Assembly: GCF_026460885.1 (NCBI RefSeq)
Contig: NZ_JAOVZW010000008.1
Coordinates: forward strand, 248,001-312,000
From: Chryseobacterium formosum
GTDB lineage: Bacteria > Bacteroidota > Bacteroidia > Flavobacteriales > Weeksellaceae
Length of the DNA: 64,000 nucleotides
Direction: 5' to 3'
A program made the position numbers and the translations under genes. The stretch's first letter is position 1, and each line of letters opens with the position of its first letter. Of the stretch, positions 59,256 through 64,000 are shown piece by piece. The notes beneath the pieces are model-generated. The model did no database searches. It was given only the letters and a program-made list of their open reading frames with translations, and had not been told where the DNA came from.

Positions 59256-61688
59256 ATGCAGACAACCTATATTGAAACTCAACAAATATCCTTTCAGGAC
59301 TTTAAAAATCAGATACTTGAAGACTATAAATTAGGAAGAATTTCTCGTGAAATGTCTTATTTGGGCAGAAGAGAAGTACTTACCGGAAAAGCGAAGTTCG
59401 GGATCTTTGGTGACGGAAAAGAGTTGCCGCAATTGGCAATGGCGAAAGTTTTCAAAAATGGTGACTTCCGTTCAGGATATTACAGAGATCAGACTTTTGC
59501 TTTGGCAGTTGATGCATTATCTGTTGAAAGTTTTTTTGCACAATTGTATGCTGATACAAATGTTGATAGAGAGCCAGCTTCTGCGGGAAGACAGATGAAC
59601 GGTCACTTTGCAACAAGAAGTTTAAATGAAGACGGAAGTTGGAAAGATTTAATGGCTCAGAAAAATATTTCTTCAGATATTTCTCCTACTGCAGGACAAA
59701 TGCCAAGATTATTAGGTTTAGCACAAGCTTCAAAAATATATAAATCAGTAAAATTTGACGGTTCTGAAAAGTTCTCGAAAGAGGGTAACGAAATCGCTTT
59801 CGGAACCATTGGAGATGCTTCTACAGCAGAAGGTCATTTCTGGGAAACTTTAAACGCTGCTTGTGCATTACAAGTTCCGATGATTGTTTCTATTTGGGAT
59901 GATGGTTACGGAATTTCTGTTCCTACTATGAAGCAGAGAGCAAAAGCTGATATTTCTGAAATGTTGAGCGGTTTCCAAAGAAAAGAAGGCGAAAACCAAG
60001 GTTGCGAAATTATTCAGGTAAAAGCTTGGGATTATCCTTCATTATTGGATGCTTATGCAAGAGCTGAACATTTTGCAAGAACAGAATCTGTTCCTGTAGT
60101 TGTTCATGTAATTGAAGTGACGCAACCTCAAGGTCATTCGACTTCGGGTTCTCACGAAAGGTATAAAAACGAAGATCGTTTAGCTTGGGAAGCTGATTTC
60201 GACGGTTTGGTGAAATTCAGAGAGTGGATTTTAAATTATTCGATTGAAATTGAAGGTAAAGAAGAAATCATTGCTTCAATCGAGGAATTGGATACGATCG
60301 ATGAAGAAGCAAAGAAAAAAGTAAAAACCGGACAGAAATTAGCTTGGGAAAATTATCAGAAAACGATTACTGAATTGGCTTTCGGAGTTTTACCTTTAGT
60401 TGAAAATTTAAAAGGAAAACATGCTGAGATTGAAGAGTATGTTAATCAATATAATAAATTGGTTTCAAAAGCTAAAAAAGATGTTTTCCACTTGATCAGA
60501 AAATCTTTATTGGAAACAAGAGGAACTCAATCTGCAGAGAGAACTGCGTTGATGAATAAATATAACGAAGTTTTTGAAGTTGAAAAAGACAACTATTCTT
60601 CTCATTTATATTCTCAGTCTCAGTGGAAAGCTGAAAATGTACAGGAAATTAAACCTGTTTATTCTGATGCTTCGGAAGATGTTGACGGTAGAGTAGTGAT
60701 TAGAAATAATTTCGATAAAATATTTGAAAAATATCCTGAAACTTTGGTCTTTGGTGAAGATGCCGGAAATATCGGTGATGTAAATCAAGGTCTTGAAGGA
60801 ATGCAGGAAAAATATGGTGAACTTCGTGTTGCCGATACCGGAATTCGTGAAGCTACCATTCTTGGACAAGGAATTGGAATGGCGATGAGAGGTTTAAGAC
60901 CAATCGCTGAAATCCAGTATTTAGATTATATTTTGTACTGTTTACAGGGAATGAGTGATGATTTGGCAACGGTTCAGTACAGAACAAAAGGTGGTCAGAA
61001 AGCTCCTGTAATCATCAGAACAAGAGGTCACAGATTGGAAGGAGTTTGGCATTCTGGTTCGCCGATGGCGGGAATTCTGAATCTTTCAAAAGGTATTTTG
61101 GTTTTGGTTCCGAGAAGTTTAACAATTGCCGCAGGTTTCTATAATACGATGTTGAAAAGTGATGATCCTGCTGTCATTGTTGAGTGTTTAAACGGTTACA
61201 GATTAAAAGAAAAACAACCTGATAATATTGGTGAATTCACTGTTCCTGTAGGAAAAATAGAGGTTACAAAAGAAGGTAAAGACGTTACTTTGGTGACTTA
61301 TGGTTCGACTTGGAGAATTGTAATGGAAGCAGCAAATGAATTAGAAAAATTAGGAATTTCTGCAGAAGTTATTGACGTTCAGTCATTAATTCCTTTCGAT
61401 TTAACTCATGAAATTGCTGAATCGGTGAAGAAAACAAACAGATTGGTCGTAATCGACGAAGATGTTCAAGGTGGAACTTCAGCGTTTATTCTTCAACAGA
61501 TTTTAGAAAAACAAAAAGCTTTCAGATTCTTAGATTCTGATCCGTTGACGATTGCTGCAAATGATCACAGACCTGCGTATGCAAGTGATGGAGATTATTT
61601 CTCAAAACCTTCTGCAGACGATATGGTTGAAAGAATTTATGCACTATTTAATGAAACAAATCCTCAGAAATATCCTGCGATATTTTAA
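59256..61688 (+). CDS. 2-oxoacid dehydrogenase E1 component, fused alpha and beta subunits
   Basis: 810 residues from ATG 59256 (a TTG two codons earlier is in frame). Alpha half (about 1-470) with GTIGDASTAEGHFWETLN and IWDDGYGISVPTMKQR (thiamine-diphosphate binding). Beta half (about 480-810): ETLVFGEDAGNIGDVNQGLEGMQEKYG, ILGQGIGMAMRGLRPIAEIQYLDYI, VIRTRGHRLEGVWHSGSPMAG-type pocket and a transketolase C-terminal domain (VTLVTYGSTWRIVMEAANELEKLGISAEVIDV). Fused E1 of this kind is common in flavobacteria; branched-chain 2-oxoacid decarboxylation is likely, pyruvate possible. E2/E3 are not nearby. Confidence 0.93.
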   Translation: MQTTYIETQQISFQDFKNQILEDYKLGRISREMSYLGRREVLTGKAKFGIFGDGKELPQLAMAKVFKNGDFRSGYYRDQTFALAVDALSVESFFAQLYADTNVDREPASAGRQMNGHFATRSLNEDGSWKDLMAQKNISSDISPTAGQMPRLLGLAQASKIYKSVKFDGSEKFSKEGNEIAFGTIGDASTAEGHFWETLNAACALQVPMIVSIWDDGYGISVPTMKQRAKADISEMLSGFQRKEGENQGCEIIQVKAWDYPSLLDAYARAEHFARTESVPVVVHVIEVTQPQGHSTSGSHERYKNEDRLAWEADFDGLVKFREWILNYSIEIEGKEEIIASIEELDTIDEEAKKKVKTGQKLAWENYQKTITELAFGVLPLVENLKGKHAEIEEYVNQYNKLVSKAKKDVFHLIRKSLLETRGTQSAERTALMNKYNEVFEVEKDNYSSHLYSQSQWKAENVQEIKPVYSDASEDVDGRVVIRNNFDKIFEKYPETLVFGEDAGNIGDVNQGLEGMQEKYGELRVADTGIREATILGQGIGMAMRGLRPIAEIQYLDYILYCLQGMSDDLATVQYRTKGGQKAPVIIRTRGHRLEGVWHSGSPMAGILNLSKGILVLVPRSLTIAAGFYNTMLKSDDPAVIVECLNGYRLKEKQPDNIGEFTVPVGKIEVTKEGKDVTLVTYGSTWRIVMEAANELEKLGISAEVIDVQSLIPFDLTHEIAESVKKTNRLVVIDEDVQGGTSAFILQQILEKQKAFRFLDSDPLTIAANDHRPAYASDGDYFSKPSADDMVERIYALFNETNPQKYPAIF

Positions 61689-61710
61689 TTGAGATTTTAG
61701 ATAAATTTTG

Positions 61711-61740
61711 AAACCGCTTTCTTTTGGGAGGCGGTTTTTT
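61711..61740 (+). terminator. Intrinsic terminator after E1
   Basis: AAACCGC / GCGGTTT stem with a 13-base loop and six T, 22 bases after the stop. Confidence 0.85.
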
Positions 61741-61796
61741 GTTGAATAATTCGTAAATTAGTCATTTGATATAATTTTAAAATAAAAACACAAATA

Positions 61797-62531
61797 ATGA
61801 AAATCACCAAACTTGTCATCCTTTTCAACTATGAAAAAATCTTACTAGGAATAGTTGTTTCAGCGGTACTTTTGGCATTATCATTTTGGATTAATTCAAC
61901 TCCAATTATTTTAATATTAAGAATTTTAAGCGGACTGATTATTTTAAATATTTTTGCTTCACTTCTTGCTTCCTATATTTTGTATGACAATTCAGATTTA
62001 TATGAATTAAATAATTTAAAAGGAATTATAGATTGGAATAAAACCGAGAATGCAATTTTAGTACACGCCAGTTTTGACCCTCTGTCTAAGAGTTTGGAGG
62101 AAAAATACCCCAATTTAAATTTAACAGTTTGTGATATTTTCGGAAATCGCCATGAACAGGAAAAAGGAATTGAAACTTCAAAGAAAATATTTCCTCCGAA
62201 TCCTAAAGAAATAAAAATAAAACCTCATCAATTACCTTTTGAAGATAAATCTCAAGATGTAATTCTTGCCGTAACTGCACTTCACGAAATTTTGGAACAT
62301 GACCAAAGAGTTCTGTTTTTTAAAGAAGCTAAAAGAGTTTTAAAAGATGACGGTTTAATTATCCTTTCAGAGCAGTTCAGAGATTTTACCAATTTTGTTT
62401 TCTTCAACATCGGAGCTTTTCATTTTTTAAGTAAAAAACAATGGAAAACAGCTATTTCTGAGGCAGTTTTGAAGATTGTTGAAAATAAAAAGATTACTCC
62501 TTTTGCAAATATGTTGATTGTTAAAAAATAA
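61797..62531 (+). CDS. Membrane-anchored class I SAM-dependent methyltransferase
   Basis: 244 residues. Two N-terminal helices (ILLGIVVSAVLLALSFWI; ILRILSGLIILNIFASLLASYIL) precede a methyltransferase domain with AILVHASFDPLSKSLEEKYPNLNLTVCDIF, QDVILAVTALHEILEHDQRVLFFKEAKRVLKDDGLIILSEQF. Motif I (usually GxGxG) reads HASFDP, an unusual form. Substrate unknown; membrane lipid or quinone is conceivable. Confidence 0.75.
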   Translation: MKITKLVILFNYEKILLGIVVSAVLLALSFWINSTPIILILRILSGLIILNIFASLLASYILYDNSDLYELNNLKGIIDWNKTENAILVHASFDPLSKSLEEKYPNLNLTVCDIFGNRHEQEKGIETSKKIFPPNPKEIKIKPHQLPFEDKSQDVILAVTALHEILEHDQRVLFFKEAKRVLKDDGLIILSEQFRDFTNFVFFNIGAFHFLSKKQWKTAISEAVLKIVENKKITPFANMLIVKK

Positions 62532-62558
62532 GGAAATAACTATTCGAAAAGAAAGATA

Positions 62559-62948
62559 TTAAACAACCGCCTTTTTCTTTTCCTTTTTTTCCAAAAGATT
62601 CTTGCAATCCTTAGCTTTTTCAGGATCATAAACATGATATTTTGTTTCCCATTCTTCCAATTGATATAAAATAGGCAAAAGCGCCAAACCTTTTTCTGTC
62701 AACGAATATTCAACTCTTGGCGGAAGCTCTTTAAACTCTTCACGGATAATTAAACCATCGTTTTCCATTTCTCGTAATTGGTCGGTCAGAACTTTTCTGG
62801 AAATCACATTAATTCTCACGGCAAGCTCGCCAAAACGTAATTTTCGGTCTTTAATAACCAATACAATAATTGGTTTCCATTTGCTTCCTAAAGCAGACAT
62901 TGCTTTGCCTAAAGGACAGCTGTATTGCATCAATTCGTTCTTTTTCAT
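62559..62948 (-). CDS. HxlR family transcriptional regulator
   Basis: 129 residues from ATG 62948 (a TTG at 62960 is in frame). Winged helix of the HxlR/YodB type: MQYSCPLGKAMSALGSKWKPIIVLVIKDRKLRFGELAVRI, VLTDQLREMENDGLIIREEFKELPPRVEYSLTEKGLALLPIL. Cys11 matches the conserved redox or quinone-sensing Cys of YodB/HypR. Divergent from an OYE reductase gene, with GTTAC repeats between them; most likely represses that gene until electrophile or oxidant stress. Confidence 0.93.
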   Translation of the reverse strand: MKKNELMQYSCPLGKAMSALGSKWKPIIVLVIKDRKLRFGELAVRINVISRKVLTDQLREMENDGLIIREEFKELPPRVEYSLTEKGLALLPILYQLEEWETKYHVYDPEKAKDCKNLLEKKEKKKAVV

Positions 62949-63047
62949 AGTAGAATCCAATTAATCAGATTATAAAAAATTTAAAAATAAAATCTTTTGT
63001 TCCTTTTTTACTTCATCGAATCTTCGATTTGTAATTAAAAAGTACCT

Positions 63048-63144
63048 GTTACTTTCAGGTTACTAATGTAAGTTACTGCAAAGTTACCACTATTTTCTTA
63101 TTGAAAGATACAAAAACGAACTATTATTAGTTACTTTGTGTAAC
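63048..63144. promoter_or_regulatory. GTTAC repeats in the HxlR-OYE divergent region
   Basis: Two copies of GTTAC-N6-GTTAC (63048-63063 and 63072-63087) and an inverted GTTAC-TTTGT-GTAAC (63130-63144). The last overlaps a -7-like TTACTTTG of the OYE gene. Candidate HxlR binding sites. Confidence 0.65.
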
Positions 63145-63166
63145 AATTATAAAAATTACTTAAAAA

Positions 63167-64000
63167 ATGAGCACAGAATCATTGTTTAAACCTTTTCAAT
63201 ACAAGAATTTAACACTTAAAAATAGAATCGTAATGGCTCCGATGACGAGAGCACAATCTGATAATGGAGTTCCAACTCAGCAAATTGCAGATTATTATGC
63301 AAGAAGAGCTGCTTCAGAAGTGGGATTAATTCTTTCTGAAGGAACAGTAATCAACAGACCGGGTTCTAAAAATATTCAAAACATTCCTGATTTTTATGGA
63401 ACAGAAGCATTAAACGGTTGGAAAAACGTAATCGATGCAGTTCATCAAAATGGAGGAAAAATGGGACCGCAAATCTGGCATGTTGGAGATACAAGAAGTT
63501 CAGCAGATTATCCTTTGGTTGATATGGAAAAAGCATCCACAATGACTTTGGAAGATATTCAGGATACGATTGCTCAGTTTGCAGCTTCAGCAAAATCAGC
63601 CAAAGATTTAGGATTTGATGTTTTAGAAATTCACGGAGCTCATGGATATTTGATTGACCAGTTTTTCTGGGAAGTTACCAACACGAGAACCGACGAATAT
63701 GGTGGAAAAACGTTGAAAGAAAGAAGCAAATTTGCAGTGGATGTCGTTAAAGCAATGAGAGCTGCGGTTGGTGAAGACTTTACGATTATTATTCGTCTTT
63801 CTCAATGGAAACAGCAGGATTATAAAAGCAGATTAGCTGTAAATCCTACTGAAATGGAAGATTGGTTGCTGCCTTTAAAAGAAGCTGGAGTTGATATTTT
63901 TCACTGTTCACAAAGACGTTTTTGGGAACCGGAATTTGAAGGGTCTGACATAAATTTTGCAGGTTGGGCGAAAAAGATTACAGGTCAACCGACAATTACG
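63167..64000 (+). CDS. Old Yellow Enzyme family flavin oxidoreductase / alkene reductase (3'-truncated)
   Basis: 278 codons from ATG 63167, open at the window end; the family is ~360 residues. FMN-binding and catalytic features: MAPMTRAQSDNGVPTQQIADYYARRA, PQIWHVGDTRSS, EIHGAHGYLIDQFF (156/159 His pair binding the substrate carbonyl), TRTDEYGG and GEDFTIIIRLS. Members reduce activated C=C bonds, nitro groups or N-ethylmaleimide with NADPH. Divergent from and probably controlled by the HxlR regulator. Confidence 0.95.
   Translation, partial: MSTESLFKPFQYKNLTLKNRIVMAPMTRAQSDNGVPTQQIADYYARRAASEVGLILSEGTVINRPGSKNIQNIPDFYGTEALNGWKNVIDAVHQNGGKMGPQIWHVGDTRSSADYPLVDMEKASTMTLEDIQDTIAQFAASAKSAKDLGFDVLEIHGAHGYLIDQFFWEVTNTRTDEYGGKTLKERSKFAVDVVKAMRAAVGEDFTIIIRLSQWKQQDYKSRLAVNPTEMEDWLLPLKEAGVDIFHCSQRRFWEPEFEGSDINFAGWAKKITGQPTIT

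Noticed and set aside
1-64000. rRNA, tRNA or insertion sequence genes
   Set aside because: No cloverleaf-with-CCA segments, rRNA stretches or transposase motifs were seen by eye; a tRNA search program would be needed for certainty.

Overview
The window is chromosomal DNA from an AT-rich Bacteroidota, most likely a Chryseobacterium-like member of the Weeksellaceae/Flavobacteriales. The evidence is four proteins with type IX secretion (T9SS) C-terminal sorting domains, Bacteroidota promoters of the form TTG-N(~20)-TAnnTTTG, few Shine-Dalgarno sequences, GldF/GldG, a HmuY/HmuR heme locus and a subclass A2 (CGA/CIA/CME-like) beta-lactamase. I see no rRNA, tRNA, CRISPR array, transposase or phage gene. 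Mobility is limited to small palindromic intergenic repeats.

Layout. 1-12.7 kb: end of a secreted M1 aminopeptidase, small lipoproteins, a T9SS cargo protein, a JmjC-like cupin, glycine C-acetyltransferase (kbl), two paralogous outer-membrane barrels around a MORN-like lipoprotein, hemJ-gldF-gldG, three unrecognised minus-strand genes and a YceI lipoprotein. 12.8-18.2 kb: a minus-strand block with a ClbS/DfsB protein, an SDR oxidoreductase with a Crp/Fnr regulator, a DUF2314-ankyrin protein, a TPR protein, a lipoprotein and a DUF4268 protein. 18.3-22.7 kb: assimilatory sulfate activation and reduction (Rrf2 regulator, cysH, cysD, cysN, TauE/SafE permease).

23.2-33.9 kb is the centrepiece, a heme acquisition locus. 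A plus-strand operon (hmuR, hmuY, hmuT, hmuU, hmuV, a methyltransferase, hmuS) lies divergent to two T9SS cargo genes. One of these encodes a second HmuY-like protein fused to a T9SS sorting domain. All three promoters share an ATTCTAAAT motif, so they probably form one iron/Fur-type regulon. A ChaN-like protein follows at 34.3 kb.

35.4-53.9 kb: a secreted peptide-deformylase-like protein lacking the usual Cys ligand, a two-gene pair with HEPN-like and possible EVE-like features, a lactonase-like propeller, pheT, a META lipoprotein, a polytopic membrane protein, 3-hydroxyacyl-CoA dehydrogenase, a class A beta-lactamase, a Gfo/Idh/MocA oxidoreductase, pcm, a D-2-hydroxyacid dehydrogenase, an S9 peptidase, a deoxyinosine-type glycosylase and AIM24. 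54-64 kb: queA, rlmN, a propeller protein, polyprenyl synthetase, fused 2-oxoacid dehydrogenase E1, a methyltransferase, and an HxlR regulator divergent from an Old Yellow Enzyme reductase cut by the window end.

Most genes are ordinary housekeeping or accessory flavobacterial functions. The most interesting signals are regulatory: the shared heme-locus motif, a CTAC-N7-GTAG operator shared by cysH and the distant cupin gene, a Crp/Fnr-type dyad in front of a regulator and its neighbour, and GTTAC direct repeats between HxlR and OYE. The T9SS-exported HmuY homologue and several nested palindromic elements also stand out.
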